64,000 bases of DNA from Candidatus Babela massiliensis (GTDB lineage: Bacteria; Babelota; Babeliae; Babelales; Babelaceae). A program made the position numbers and the translations under genes. The notes beneath the pieces are model-generated. The model had not been told where the DNA came from. It made no database searches and saw only the letters and a program-made list of their open reading frames with translations. Positions 35,562-46,500 of the stretch are shown piece after piece (the first letter of the stretch is position 1; every line of letters begins with the position of its first letter). The stretch lies in assembly GCF_000513475.1 (NCBI RefSeq), contig NC_023003.1, positions 434,001 through 498,000 on the forward strand, in the 5' to 3' direction.

Positions 35562-37805
35562 ATGGAAAATCAAAAAAATTCATTTAATAATTTCTTTAAA
35601 GACTTTTTAAATCAAGAGCAACAAAAAGCTATTTCACCTAAAAACGGAGTACTATTAGTTCATGCAGGGGCTGGCTCTGGCAAAACTAGAGTAATAACAA
35701 GTAGGATAGCCTCCTTAATCATTAATCATAGCGTTGATCCTGAAAGCATATTAGCATTAACATTTACTAATAAAGCAGCTAAAGAAATGAAGGAAAGAGT
35801 AAAAAACTTTTTACAAGAAAATACTAAACTGCCTTATGTAGGCACTTTCCATTCATACTGTCTGAGATTACTTAAAAGCAGCAAATATTTCAGTAAATCA
35901 AATTTTTCTTTCTCTTTAATAGATGAAGATGATCAAAATAAAATTATCAAGGGATTAATACAAAAACATAATCTTGATAAAAAAATAACCGCAAAACAAG
36001 TTTTATCTTTTATTTCAAAAATAAAAAACGAAACTCATAATCCAGAGACATCATCAGCATTTTTATTGGCAAACAACATTTTTCAAGAACTTTATCATAT
36101 GTATGAAAAAGAGAAAAGCATATCTAATTGCTTAGATTTTGATGATTTACTTATTAAAAGTTACCGTTTATTTGAAGAAAATCCTGAATTTAAAGCAGAA
36201 TTTCAGCAAAAAATAAGACATATTTTAGTTGATGAATATCAAGATACAAATCAAATTCAACATTTAATATTAAAAACAATGTGTCTAAATAAAGCATCTG
36301 AAAATGGCGATTTTGCAATTGATTCTCTTTGCGCAGTAGGTGATGAAGATCAATCGATTTACTCCTGGCGTGGAGCAACTGTAAGTAATATGCTTAACTT
36401 CAAAAAAGATTTCAAGAATACAGTTTCTATAACTTTAGAACAAAACTATCGTTCAGTTCAACCTATTTTAGATACAGCAAACAGTGTTATTCAAAATAAT
36501 AAATATAGAAATATAAAAAATCTATGGTCTGATAAACAAGCAAATGATAGAATAAGAGTTATTCAATGTGCCTCTGGATATCAAGAAGGACAAGCAATTT
36601 CACTATTTTTAAAAGAATTAACTAGCATAACGAATGATTTTAATACTTCCAATGCAATATTATATCGCTCTCATTTTCAATCAAGAGCAATAGAAGAAGC
36701 ACTTATAAGATTTTCTATTCCTTATAAAATAATAGGAGGAATACAGTTTTATGATCGCCAAGAAATTAAAGACATAATAGCATATTTAAGATTAATATTA
36801 AATCCATTTGATAGATTAGCATTTTTAAGAATAATTAATACCCCAACTAGAGGTTTAGGACCAAAATTTGAAGAGGATTATTTAAATCAATGGGACGAGC
36901 AACCCTTTTTAAATTTTAAAGAAATAGCTCAAAACTTTATTGAAAATAATCAATTGACTAAAAATAAACTAGATCAGTTAAAATCATTTCTAGAAATATT
37001 TAATGATTTATCAGATCAAGATAAAGCTAGTAATATAATAACACAAATCATAAGCCGAACTAATTACTTTAGCTATCTAGATCAAAATTTTGAAAAAGAA
37101 GATTCTCAAAGCAAGAAAGATAATATTAAAGAGTTAATTAATAGTGCTATATTCTTTGAAAAAAATAATAGTAGTTTTTCTGTTAAAGAATTTTTGGAAG
37201 AAATATCTTTATTACAAGAGCTTATAAACTCTAATAACTCAAATAATACACAAGTATACTTGATGACCTTTCATGCAGCAAAAGGTCTTGAATTTGATAA
37301 TGTAATGATTTCTGGGGTAGAAGAGGGAATCCTACCAAGTAGTCATTCAACTTATATACATGAATCATTAGAAGAAGAGAGAAGACTTATGTATGTAGGC
37401 ATTACAAGAGCAAGAGAACGATTATTAATATCATATACTATGCACCGAACTATATATGGTCAAATATCAAATCAAAAGCCATCTAGATTTATAAATGAAT
37501 TACCTGATATATATATCAAGAAAGACGATTGCTCTAAATGGCCTTACGATAATTTTAAGTACTATTTCCAAAATTGGATCAATAATAAAAAATATAATTA
37601 TAATTTTGACCAATCTTATACTATAGATTCTGTTGTAAATAAGCCTAGCACAAGTAGTTGGATGATAAAACAAAAAGTAGAACATAAAGTATTTGGTATA
37701 GGCACTATTGAAAAAATAGAAAATAATGCTCTTAACACATATTTAACAATAAAATTTAATAATGCAATAAAAAAAATAGACGCTAAATTCTTAAAATCTA
37801 TTTAA
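35562..37805 (+). CDS. UvrD/PcrA/Rep-type DNA helicase (SF1)
   Basis: 747 aa from the ATG at 35562 (an upstream in-frame TTG at 35538 is less likely). Superfamily 1 motifs are in order: Walker A HAGAGSGKTRVI with Lys41, FTNKAAKEMKERV, GTFHSYCLRLL, VDEYQDTNQIQHL, GDEDQSIYSWRGA, LEQNYRSVQPIL, TFHAAKGLEFDNVMI and RRLMYVGITRARERL. The C-terminus has the Tudor-like KVEHKVFGIGTIEKIEN element seen in PcrA/UvrD, which contacts RNA polymerase in other bacteria. It unwinds DNA in repair and replication restart. PcrA or UvrD fits better than Rep because of this C-terminal domain. It converges with the next gene, four bases apart. Confidence 0.92.
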   Translation: MENQKNSFNNFFKDFLNQEQQKAISPKNGVLLVHAGAGSGKTRVITSRIASLIINHSVDPESILALTFTNKAAKEMKERVKNFLQENTKLPYVGTFHSYCLRLLKSSKYFSKSNFSFSLIDEDDQNKIIKGLIQKHNLDKKITAKQVLSFISKIKNETHNPETSSAFLLANNIFQELYHMYEKEKSISNCLDFDDLLIKSYRLFEENPEFKAEFQQKIRHILVDEYQDTNQIQHLILKTMCLNKASENGDFAIDSLCAVGDEDQSIYSWRGATVSNMLNFKKDFKNTVSITLEQNYRSVQPILDTANSVIQNNKYRNIKNLWSDKQANDRIRVIQCASGYQEGQAISLFLKELTSITNDFNTSNAILYRSHFQSRAIEEALIRFSIPYKIIGGIQFYDRQEIKDIIAYLRLILNPFDRLAFLRIINTPTRGLGPKFEEDYLNQWDEQPFLNFKEIAQNFIENNQLTKNKLDQLKSFLEIFNDLSDQDKASNIITQIISRTNYFSYLDQNFEKEDSQSKKDNIKELINSAIFFEKNNSSFSVKEFLEEISLLQELINSNNSNNTQVYLMTFHAAKGLEFDNVMISGVEEGILPSSHSTYIHESLEEERRLMYVGITRARERLLISYTMHRTIYGQISNQKPSRFINELPDIYIKKDDCSKWPYDNFKYYFQNWINNKKYNYNFDQSYTIDSVVNKPSTSSWMIKQKVEHKVFGIGTIEKIENNALNTYLTIKFNNAIKKIDAKFLKSI

Positions 37806-37809
37806 TTAT

Positions 37810-38760
37810 TTAGAAATCCAATTTAGCTGCCATAGGTTTTTTATTAATATTCAAATCATTAGAATCAGATAGCAATAAATCTATATCAGTACATTTATTA
37901 ATAACTAAAGTCTTACCAATAATTTTACCATTAGAAAGCTGTACTCCGTCACCTGGTAATATGTAATAACCTTTTTTAGTTTTTATAATCTGATAAAATA
38001 TATTTCTAATGCTTAAGTTATTATCAAGATAAGGCCCTTGCCATTTATCTCTATATTTAATACTCATAGGTCCTACAATATTACTCATAAAACTTTTAAC
38101 ATTTAAAAAATCAATAATATTTTTCTTATATCTAAATGCTATTATTTTACACTCTTTATTTATTGTATAAAAAATATCTTTTAAAGTTTGAATATGTTGA
38201 GCTATAAGCTCGTCATTCTTTATTAATTCAGGATTTTGAGACATATTAACATACGCTGCTAATGGCTTACCTTCGCTCAATAAATACTTAGGATCTTTCA
38301 TTAAATTTTCAATATCAGTATATTTATTAATATTTAAAGTTTTATTAATGATCTGTTCATTGGAAAGAGAAACTCCATCACCTGGAAGAATATAATAACC
38401 ATCCTTTGCCCTTATGATTTGATACTCTCTGCCTTCTATAGTTAAATTCTCATCTAAATAAGGACCTTGCCAATTATTCGGCTCTCTCAATAACATGGAA
38501 CCCAGTAATGAACCAGAAAACTCCTTAACCGTTAAAAAATTTATACTTTCTTTTTTGTTTTTAAACTCTAGAATTTTACAAGTCTGATTAATTTGATTGA
38601 AAATATCACTTAACTGGCTAATATCTTGAGCAATCTGTCTATCTCCTATTCTTTTAGCTTGAAAAACAAAATAACGTGTTACTGCTACTATTACTACTAA
38701 AGATATGATAGCTAATAATAATTGAATCCACCATTTATTAGAGCTTTCTTTTGCTAACAT
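37810..38760 (-). CDS. Membrane-anchored protein with two tandem pseudopilin-like domains
   Basis: 316 aa from the ATG at 38760 (GGAG six to nine bases upstream). An in-frame TTG at 38772 lacks this spacing. Residues about 12-30 form a single membrane helix. Two repeats follow, about 47-170 and 190-313, aligning without gaps at an offset of exactly 143 residues: Cys61/204, WQGPYL 97/240, YQII 113/256, GYYILPGDGV 121/264 and KP(L/M)AA 165/308. The motif WQGPYL...YYILPGDG resembles the C-terminal part of type II secretion major pseudopilins (GspG-like), but the hydrophobic N-terminus lacks a clear prepilin peptidase site. It converges with the helicase gene and follows trpS. Function unknown. 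An envelope-anchored binding or structural role is inference. Confidence 0.7.
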   Translation of the reverse strand: MLAKESSNKWWIQLLLAIISLVVIVAVTRYFVFQAKRIGDRQIAQDISQLSDIFNQINQTCKILEFKNKKESINFLTVKEFSGSLLGSMLLREPNNWQGPYLDENLTIEGREYQIIRAKDGYYILPGDGVSLSNEQIINKTLNINKYTDIENLMKDPKYLLSEGKPLAAYVNMSQNPELIKNDELIAQHIQTLKDIFYTINKECKIIAFRYKKNIIDFLNVKSFMSNIVGPMSIKYRDKWQGPYLDNNLSIRNIFYQIIKTKKGYYILPGDGVQLSNGKIIGKTLVINKCTDIDLLLSDSNDLNINKKPMAAKLDF

Positions 38761-38794
38761 ACTACTCTCCAAATAAAATTAGAAATTTATAAAA

Positions 38795-39799
38795 TTAATA
38801 ATAATCGATCTTCATTGCAGTTTTTACTTCTTTTAAAGTTTTTTCGCCTATGCTTTGTGCTTTTTCGCTACCCTCTTTAAGTATACTTAATACATAGTCA
38901 GGATTTTGCTCAAATTCCTTACGTCTGATTCTAATAGGCTCCAAAAAATTATTTAAAATGTCGGTTAACCGCTTTTTAAGAACCATATCTCCAAGACCAC
39001 CCTTTTTGTAATGCTCTTTTAACATCTCAACTTCTTCAGAATTTTTATCAAAAACATCCAAATAAGCAAATACAGTATTACCTTCAACCTTTCCAGGGTC
39101 ACTAACATGAATATGTTCTGGATCGGTATACATGCTTTTTACTTTTTTAGCAACTATATCAGCACTATCACTTAAAAATATAGCATTACCAAGAGATTTA
39201 CTCATCTTTGCTTTACCATCAATACCAGGTAATCTAGCAAATTTAGGCACTAAAGCCTTAACTTCAACCAAAACTTGAGTATTATAAATTCTGTTAAAAC
39301 TTCTTACTATTTCATTAGTTTGCTCAATCATAGGCAATTGATCTTGGCCTACAGGAACAAGTTCAGCTTTAACAAATGTAATATCAGCCGCTTGGCTAAC
39401 AGGATATACAAAAAATCCTGCGGGTAAATTATCATTAAAACCCTTTTGCTGAATTTCTGACTTTAAAGTAGGGTTTCTCTTTAATCTATTAACTGTGACT
39501 AAATTTAAATAAAAAATAGTTAGCTCCGCAATAGATGGTATAGCTGATTGTATAAAAATAGTTGTCTTATTAGGATCTATACCAACCGCTAAATAATCAC
39601 ACGCAACTTCAAAAACACTATCTCTTACCTTGGTAGGGTTATTAAAATTATCAGTCAGCGCTTGAACATCAGCAATCATTACATATTGCTGATTATTTTC
39701 TTGTAAAAGCAAACGATTTTCAAGCGACCCAACATAATGCCCTAAATGTAAAGGGCCGGTAGGTCTATCGCCAGTTAATACAATTTTTCCTTTATTCAT
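38795..39799 (-). CDS. trpS: Tryptophanyl-tRNA synthetase
   Basis: 334 aa, the usual class I form. The HIGH motif is HLGH at residues 18-21, preceded by [15 protein letters not shown] is at 198-202. The region [20 protein letters not shown] and [20 protein letters not shown] complete the match. It charges tRNA-Trp, whose gene lies at 55.0 kb. It lies between the probable holA and the pseudopilin-like gene on the same strand. Confidence 0.97.
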   Translation of the reverse strand: MNKGKIVLTGDRPTGPLHLGHYVGSLENRLLLQENNQQYVMIADVQALTDNFNNPTKVRDSVFEVACDYLAVGIDPNKTTIFIQSAIPSIAELTIFYLNLVTVNRLKRNPTLKSEIQQKGFNDNLPAGFFVYPVSQAADITFVKAELVPVGQDQLPMIEQTNEIVRSFNRIYNTQVLVEVKALVPKFARLPGIDGKAKMSKSLGNAIFLSDSADIVAKKVKSMYTDPEHIHVSDPGKVEGNTVFAYLDVFDKNSEEVEMLKEHYKKGGLGDMVLKKRLTDILNNFLEPIRIRRKEFEQNPDYVLSILKEGSEKAQSIGEKTLKEVKTAMKIDYY

Positions 39800-39926
39800 T
39801 TTATCCCTTAAATTAAAAACTTACCAAATTATTTTTATAAGAATAATTATAATAAGAATGATAATTTTTATCTATTTACTTACCCTATAGTATAAAAATT
39901 GAGAAATAATTGAAAATTATATATAA

Positions 39927-40883
39927 TTAAAATTTATTGAAAAGAAATTTATAAAACCAAAGTTCTAAAGCATTATGACCAAGGCCATTTTTAATATCAA
40001 AATCTATTTTATATAAATTTTGATATGCTTTACATAAAAATTCATAATCATAAGCAGACCAACTTTTATTCATAAAACTAAATGGCAGCTTAGAAGCATA
40101 TTTTTTAGCGTTAAATATACCTAATTTATTAGCCCTAAGAACAAAAAGAGCCGCTTGCCAAATTTGATCAGACCAAAAAGCAATCCAAAATTCATAAGGA
40201 TATTCAAGTTTATATTTTAACCATAGTTCAAAAAAATTCTTATTCTGCTTATCAAAAAAATACTGACTAAACATAAAAAGAGATTTTTCAGTAGGCCTTA
40301 ACTTTGTAAGCCAATTATCAAAAAATATCTCGCTTTTATTTGGTAAAATAACTTGATAATTCATAATAGTCAAAGATAAATCCAATGACAAAGTTTTAGA
40401 ACTATCAAATAATCTTTTAACTGCTAATTTATTTCTAGAGTAATTAGAATAAAAAAAATCATAAAATTCACTATAAACTTCCACATCAATAGACGAAGGA
40501 ACTTCAAAAATTAAAAATTTATCACTAACAATATTAGATTCTATTGTATCAAAAATAAAAATTTTATTAGGTCCATCATAATTCAAAAAATAGTTATATA
40601 ATTCATTTTTTAAATTTACCTCTAGATCATAAAAATCTTTAATAAAATAAATAAATTCTTGACCTAAAAAACTTGTCTGTAGCTTTAAGCTCAATTGAGA
40701 GAGATCTAAATTTGCTAAACTTAATAATATAACTTGATTGGGCAAATGAAATTTTAATTTACTAAATAATTTTGACACAAAAATAGAAGAATAACTTTCA
40801 AATTTAAGTAAGATAATATTTTTACTTAAATTTGGTAAATCATTAAACGCTTTGGTAAATTGTGATAAAAATTTTGATGACAT
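39927..40883 (-). CDS. Probable DNA polymerase III delta subunit (HolA-like)
   Basis: 318 aa, close to the typical 330-340. No ATPase motif is expected or found. The sequence is Phe/Tyr/Lys-rich and weakly conserved. The C-terminal part shows the HolA-like pattern: LWLKYKLEYPYEFWIAFWSD, ALFVLRANKLGIFNAKKYAS, PFSFMNKSWSAYDYEFLCKA and finally LYKIDFDIKNGLGHNALELW, which matches the delta subunit ending L-x-x-x-D-x-x-I-K-x-G. Delta opens the sliding clamp in the clamp-loader complex. The assignment rests on pattern and length, not on a diagnostic motif. Alternative: an unknown protein. Confidence 0.5.
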   Translation of the reverse strand: MSSKFLSQFTKAFNDLPNLSKNIILLKFESYSSIFVSKLFSKLKFHLPNQVILLSLANLDLSQLSLKLQTSFLGQEFIYFIKDFYDLEVNLKNELYNYFLNYDGPNKIFIFDTIESNIVSDKFLIFEVPSSIDVEVYSEFYDFFYSNYSRNKLAVKRLFDSSKTLSLDLSLTIMNYQVILPNKSEIFFDNWLTKLRPTEKSLFMFSQYFFDKQNKNFFELWLKYKLEYPYEFWIAFWSDQIWQAALFVLRANKLGIFNAKKYASKLPFSFMNKSWSAYDYEFLCKAYQNLYKIDFDIKNGLGHNALELWFYKFLFNKF

Positions 40884-40907
40884 AGATATAATGCTCTAAG
40901 AAACAAA

Positions 40908-40942
40908 GAGGAAGTACCAATTATTTTTATCGGTATTTCCTC
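40908..40942 (-). terminator. Hairpin after pnp
   Basis: Arms of about eleven bases, GAGGAA-TACC type, lie 25 bases beyond the pnp stop codon. One internal position is mismatched on the minus strand, and the T-run after it is short (TTTGTTTC). It probably ends the rpsO-pnp transcript. Confidence 0.5.
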
Positions 40943-40966
40943 AACATAAAACTAATTATAATAAAC

Positions 40967-43042
40967 TTAAGATAATTTTAAACGTATACGTCCAGTTACA
41001 TTATCATAATCTACAACTTCTACTTTTAAAATATCATCTACTTTTAGCTTATCTTTATAATCAACTTTTAAATCTTTTGGCATATTAGAGATATGTAATA
41101 AACCATCCTGACCCGGCACTATTTCAATAAAGGCGCCAAAATCAGTTATCTTTTTTACTTTACCTTCGTATTTCATGCCTGGCTCAATAAGACCAGCTAA
41201 AGTTTTTATCCACATTATAGCTTGATCTAACTTTTCTCCAGGATGGCCAAAGATCTTAACTAATCCATCTTCTTCTATATCAATAGTAGTATCAGTTTTT
41301 TCTATGACCTCTTTGATAAATTTACCAGAAGGTCCTATCACTGAACCTATTCTTTCTTTAGGAATTTTAAAACTAACAATATGAGGAACTAGATGAGAAA
41401 GATTAGCATTAGGAGATGTCATAACTTTTTGCATTTCACCTAATATATGAAGACGTCCAGTTCTAGCTTGTTGAAGTGCCTGCTCAAATACATCTCTTGA
41501 TAAACCGCCCTTATACTTAATATCCATCTGTACCGCAGTGATACCTTGATCAGTACCGGCAACTTTAAAATCCATAAGTCCAAAAGCATCTTCTATTCCA
41601 GCTATATCACTTAAGACCTTAAATTCACCATTATCATTAGAAATAAGACCCATAGCAATTCCACTAACCATAGAAGATATAGGAACTCCAGCATTCATTA
41701 AAGCCATAGTAGAACCACAAACTGTAGCCATAGATGTAGAACCATCAGAAGATAAAATATCTGTAACAATTCTTATAGTATAAGGAAACTTTTCAGCATT
41801 TGGTAATATATACTTAAACGATGAAGCTGCTAAATGTCCATGACCAATCTCACGTCTACCAGGTCCTCGCAAAGGCTTAACTTCACCAACTGAATAAGGT
41901 AGAAAGTTATAATGTAACATGAATGTTTTTTCCAATGTATCTTGAACTACATCTTCCACTTTCTGCTCATCTTGACCACCACCTAAAGTAACACTTACTA
42001 AAGCTTGTGTATTGCCTCTTTTAAATACAGCAGACCCATGATTAAACGGTAATAATCCTACTTCAATGCTTATATCTCTAACTCTATCAAAGGACCTATT
42101 ATCTAATCTATGATTTTTTACAAACATTTGATTAGTAAGCTTATTTTTCAAGACATCATCAAAAATATATTCTACAAATGTTAAGGATATATCAAGTTGC
42201 TCAATTTCGCTTTTTAACGATTCTAAGAATTGGTTTTTAAGCGATTTAAATGCTTTTGACCTAGTTGCTTTATCTGCAATAAATAAAAGATCAAGTTTGT
42301 CTTGAGTTAAAAATTTATCTACATGATTTTTCCATAAAGACCAATCAAATGCATCAACAATTTCTTCTTTTTCTCTAGCAACTTCTTTAGCAATTTCTCT
42401 TTGCCAGGCAACTTGTTTCTTTATAACTTCATGAGCAATAAAAAGTACATCTATAAATTCCGATTCTACTACATGATCCATACGACCTTCAACCATGTTA
42501 ATACCTTCATCAGTTCCAGCTACAGTAATTTTAGCATCTGATCTAAGGGTATCCTGATAAGAAGGATCGATAACCCATTTACCATCAATTCTATGCATCT
42601 CTACAGCACCAATAGGACCTAGAAAAGGAATTTTAGATGTAACTAACGCAATAGATGTAGCTATTAACGATAAAGTATATGGTAAATGCTTTTTATCAAC
42701 CGAATAAACAGTAGATAAAGATTGTATTTGATTAAAATAATTTTCTGGAAATAATGGTCTTATTGCACGATCAATTAATCGGCTTACCAAAACTTCTTTA
42801 TCAGTAGGCTTACTTTCTCTTTTAAAGTAGCCGCCTGGAATCTTGCCAGCGGCAGCCCAATGTTCTTTGTAATCTGTAGTTAAAGGCAAAAATCCAGGAA
42901 ATTCGGATGAGGCAGCAGATACAACCGTAGACAGCACAACTGTACCACCTTGCTCAAACCATGCCGCTCCATCTGCTTGATTAGCAAATTTACCTATTGT
43001 AACTTCGTAACCAAACTCTGGAAGCCTAAATTTTTTTTCCAT
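40967..43042 (-). CDS. pnp: Polynucleotide phosphorylase
   Basis: 691 aa, normal length. Two RNase PH domains are present (PGFLPLTTDYKEHWAAAGKI, GYFKRESKPTDKEVLVSRLI; RGNTQALVSVTLGGGQDEQK, LPYSVGEVKPLRGPGRREIG, LSSDGSTSMATVCGSTMALM). A KH domain is around 555-615 (IGSVIGPSGKFIKEVIEKTD) and an S1 domain is at the end (KITDFGAFIEIVPGQDGLLH). It degrades RNA 3' to 5' with phosphate. It follows rpsO, the classic pair, with about 35 bases between. Confidence 0.97.
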   Translation of the reverse strand: MEKKFRLPEFGYEVTIGKFANQADGAAWFEQGGTVVLSTVVSAASSEFPGFLPLTTDYKEHWAAAGKIPGGYFKRESKPTDKEVLVSRLIDRAIRPLFPENYFNQIQSLSTVYSVDKKHLPYTLSLIATSIALVTSKIPFLGPIGAVEMHRIDGKWVIDPSYQDTLRSDAKITVAGTDEGINMVEGRMDHVVESEFIDVLFIAHEVIKKQVAWQREIAKEVAREKEEIVDAFDWSLWKNHVDKFLTQDKLDLLFIADKATRSKAFKSLKNQFLESLKSEIEQLDISLTFVEYIFDDVLKNKLTNQMFVKNHRLDNRSFDRVRDISIEVGLLPFNHGSAVFKRGNTQALVSVTLGGGQDEQKVEDVVQDTLEKTFMLHYNFLPYSVGEVKPLRGPGRREIGHGHLAASSFKYILPNAEKFPYTIRIVTDILSSDGSTSMATVCGSTMALMNAGVPISSMVSGIAMGLISNDNGEFKVLSDIAGIEDAFGLMDFKVAGTDQGITAVQMDIKYKGGLSRDVFEQALQQARTGRLHILGEMQKVMTSPNANLSHLVPHIVSFKIPKERIGSVIGPSGKFIKEVIEKTDTTIDIEEDGLVKIFGHPGEKLDQAIMWIKTLAGLIEPGMKYEGKVKKITDFGAFIEIVPGQDGLLHISNMPKDLKVDYKDKLKVDDILKVEVVDYDNVTGRIRLKLS

Positions 43043-43077
43043 TAGTTAAAACCTAAACTTAACAAAATCTAAAAATA

Positions 43078-43341
43078 TTACTTACGTAGTCCTAAACGGC
43101 CTAAAATTTCTTTATATTTAAGCGGATTATGACGTGCTATATAACTTAAAAATCGGCGTCTTCTGCCAACAAGTAACATAAGACCTCTCTTTGAAGAGTA
43201 ATCTTTAGAATTAGATTTAAAATGACTATTTAATTTATTAATTCTATCAGTAAGTAAAGCAATTTGTACTTCGATAGATCCTGTATCACCTTCATGCTTC
43301 TTAAAATTAGCAATTATTTGACTTTTTGTGTTTTCTTGCAT
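43078..43341 (-). CDS. rpsO: 30S ribosomal protein S15
   Basis: 87 aa, one residue short of the common 88-89. The signature is KKHEGDTGSIEVQIALLTDR followed by INKLNSHFKSNSKDYSSKRG and LLVGRRRRFLSYIARHNPLK. S15 binds the central domain of 16S rRNA. It lies between the tRNA-Val gene and pnp. Confidence 0.98.
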   Translation of the reverse strand: MQENTKSQIIANFKKHEGDTGSIEVQIALLTDRINKLNSHFKSNSKDYSSKRGLMLLVGRRRRFLSYIARHNPLKYKEILGRLGLRK

Positions 43342-43378
43342 TTAAAAAACTCCTAAAAATTTTTACACTTTTATAAAT

Positions 43379-43453
43379 TGGTAGGCGTAAGCGGATTTGA
43401 ACCGCTGACCCCTGCTACGTCAAAGCAGTGCTCTACCGCTGAGCTATACGCCT
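43379..43453 (-). tRNA. tRNA-Val (GAC)
   Basis: Full cloverleaf: acceptor AGGCGTA with TACGCCT, D stem GCTC/GAGC, anticodon stem CTGCT/AGCAG with loop TTGACGT (anticodon GAC), T arm AGCGG-TTCAAAT-CCGCT, and genome-encoded CCA at 43379-43381. It lies between rpoC and rpsO. Confidence 0.95.
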
Positions 43454-43500
43454 TAATTAAAGTTTTAAATATCTTTAATTATTATTTTATTAATACTTTA

Positions 43501-46500
43501 TTAATATTGCAACTGATTATCTTTTTCCAAATATTTTTTTCTAAAAGATTTTATTCCAGTTCCTGCAGGTATTAATTTTCCTATAATAACATTTTCCTTA
43601 AGTCCATAAAGATGATCAACTTGTCCTGATATTGCAGCTTCTGCTAATATTCTAGTAGTTTCTTGGAAAGAAGCAGACGATATAAAGCTTTCAGTTCCTA
43701 AAGAAGATAATGTTATACCCATTAAAATAGGTTTTCCAATAGCTGGTTTCTTGCCTTCTGTTATCAGTGCTTCATTAACAGTTTTAAAGTGTATTTTATC
43801 TACACGATCACCGATAAGGAAATCAGTATCTCCTGGATCAACCACACGAACTTTACGAAGCATTTGCCTAACAATAAGTTCTATATGCCTATCATTAATA
43901 TCAATACCTTGCAACCTATAAATCTCTTGAATTTGATCTAAAAGATATTTCTGTAGATATTCAGACCCCAATATTTTTAATATATCATGTAGTACTGGTG
44001 TTCCAGTTGTCAATTTATCACCTGCATTAACTTTATCACCATTTGCTACATTCAACTGTTTAGACCTTGGGATAAAGTAATCATGAGACTCATCGGCATT
44101 AATAATGCTAATCTTACGTCGTCCGCTTTGCAAGCCTCCAAAAGCAATTTCACCATCAATATCAGCTAAAATTGCAGGCTCTTTAGGCATTCTTGCTTCA
44201 AATAACTCAGCAATTTTAGGTAACCCACCTGTAATATCTTTTGTTCTTGAAGCTTCACGAGGAGTTTTTACTAGTATATCACCAACATTAACTTTTTGTC
44301 TATTATTTACCATTAAATAAGCATTAACCGGTAAATAGTAAAGAGCTAATTCTTCTCCTTGATCACTTTCAATCGCTATAGCTGGCTGATACCTATCGCC
44401 TTTATGTTCAAGAATAAATTTACTTGATTTATTGGTCGCTTCGTCAAATCGCTCTTGAATAGTAACATTTTCAATTAAATCGATAAATTTAATTCTACCT
44501 GTACGCTCTGTTAATATAACCTTACTATTAACATCCCACTCAGCAAGTCTAGTTCCTACTTTGACTTTTTGACCATCTTGAACCAATAATATAGATCCAT
44601 ATTCAAGCTCATTGCGTTGAAGTTCTCTACCATCATCTGCAAGTATTACAAGTTTAGCTTTTCTGCTTAAAACAATAGTTTGGCCATCTTTATTCTCAAT
44701 TGCTCTTAAATTGCGTAACTTAACCGTTCCATCATATTTAGCAACATAATAAGATTGTTCAGAAACGTTTGCTGTACCTCCAACGTGGAAAGTTCTCATA
44801 GTAAGCTGTGTACCTGGCTCCCCAATCGATTGAGCAGCTATTATACCAACTGTAGCTCCTACATCAGCAATTTCAGCTTTAGATAAATCATAACCATAAC
44901 ATAGCGCACAAATACCTCTTTTTGCCTGACAGACTAAAGGCGAGCGAACTAATATCTTAGATACGGCAGAGTCATTTATTTTTGCTATATCATCTCTACC
45001 GACAGTTTCACCTTGCTTTAAGATAATCTCTCCAGTTATTGGATCCTTAATATCTTGAGCAACAACTCTTCCGTATGAACGTTGAGACAAGGAATAAAGA
45101 ACATCTCCCGCTTCTTTAAGGTCTTCTAATTCAACGTACCCTAAAGTTTTACAATCCTGCATGCTAACAACCACATCTTGAGCAACGTCAACTAATCTTC
45201 TAGTCAAGTAACCTGAGTTTGCTGTTTTTAGAGCAGTATCTGCTTGACCTTTACGAGCACCATGAGTTGAAATAAAGTACTCAAAAACACTTAATCCATG
45301 CTTAAAGTTATTTTTTACAGGAGTTTCCATAATCTCGCCTGACGGCTTAGCCATCAAACCTCTCATACCTGAAAGCTGCTTAACTTGATCTTTAGTACCT
45401 TTAGCACCTGACTCTAACATCATATATATAGAGTTAAATGGCTTGAACTGTTTATCTTCGTTTAAATAAGCTTCTTTATCTTGGGCTACCATCTCTTTGG
45501 TCATTTGGCTAGCTACATCTATATTTGCCTGGTTCCAGATACTTATAACTTTATTATAGCGTTCACCATTTGTAATAACACCATCTTTATAAAGTTGTTC
45601 AACTTTTTGAACTTCTTTTTCAGCCTTTGAAACAATAGTATCTTTGTTATCAGGAACTATTAAATTATGAATAGCAAAAGATACACCCGCCATAGTGGAA
45701 TTATAAAAACCAAGTTTTTTGATTTTATCTAAGCATTTAACAGTTTCTTCTGGACCAAAGCGATAATATACTCTTTCAAGTAATTTACCTAAATCACCTT
45801 TTGTCATAACCTTATTAACCCAATTTAACTCAGATCCTTCAGGTAAAGCATCATATAGCAATACTCTTCCAACGGTAGTTTCAACTATATCTTTAGAATT
45901 TAATCTTAATTTAATACGAGCATGAAGATCCACTTGACCTAATTGATAAGCAGAAATAATCTCTAAGATATTTGAAAATACTATATTTTCGCCCTTGCTA
46001 TTAAATCTAACTTTAGTAATATAATATAACCCTAAAACCATATCTTGAGATGGAACAGAAACAGGTCTACCGTTTGCAGCAGAAAGAACACTTTTTGAAG
46101 ATAAGATTAAGTTTTTACATTCTTCTTTTGCATTTTTACTCAACGGTATATGTACTGCCATCTGGTCTCCATCAAAGTCAGCATTAAATGCACTACACAC
46201 TAACGGATGAACTTTTATAGCCTTACCATCAACCAAGATAGGATAAAAAGCTTGTATACCTAATCTATGCAGTGTTGGTGCACGGTTAAGAAGAACTGGA
46301 TATCCTTTTACTATTTCTTCAAGAACGTCCCACACCTCTGGATCTGATTCTTCCACCATACGTTTGGCTACTCTTAAATTAGGAGCATATTCACGCTCAA
46401 GTAATCCAGCATACACATGAGATTTAAATAGTTCCAAAGCCATAATCTTAGGCAATCCACATTGATCTATTTTTAATTCTGGATCAACTACAATTACGGA

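Noticed and set aside
43378-43575. Plus-strand frame starting MVGVSGFEPLTPATS.
   Set aside because: It is the complement of tRNA-Val extended into the 3' end of rpoC, a common false gene.
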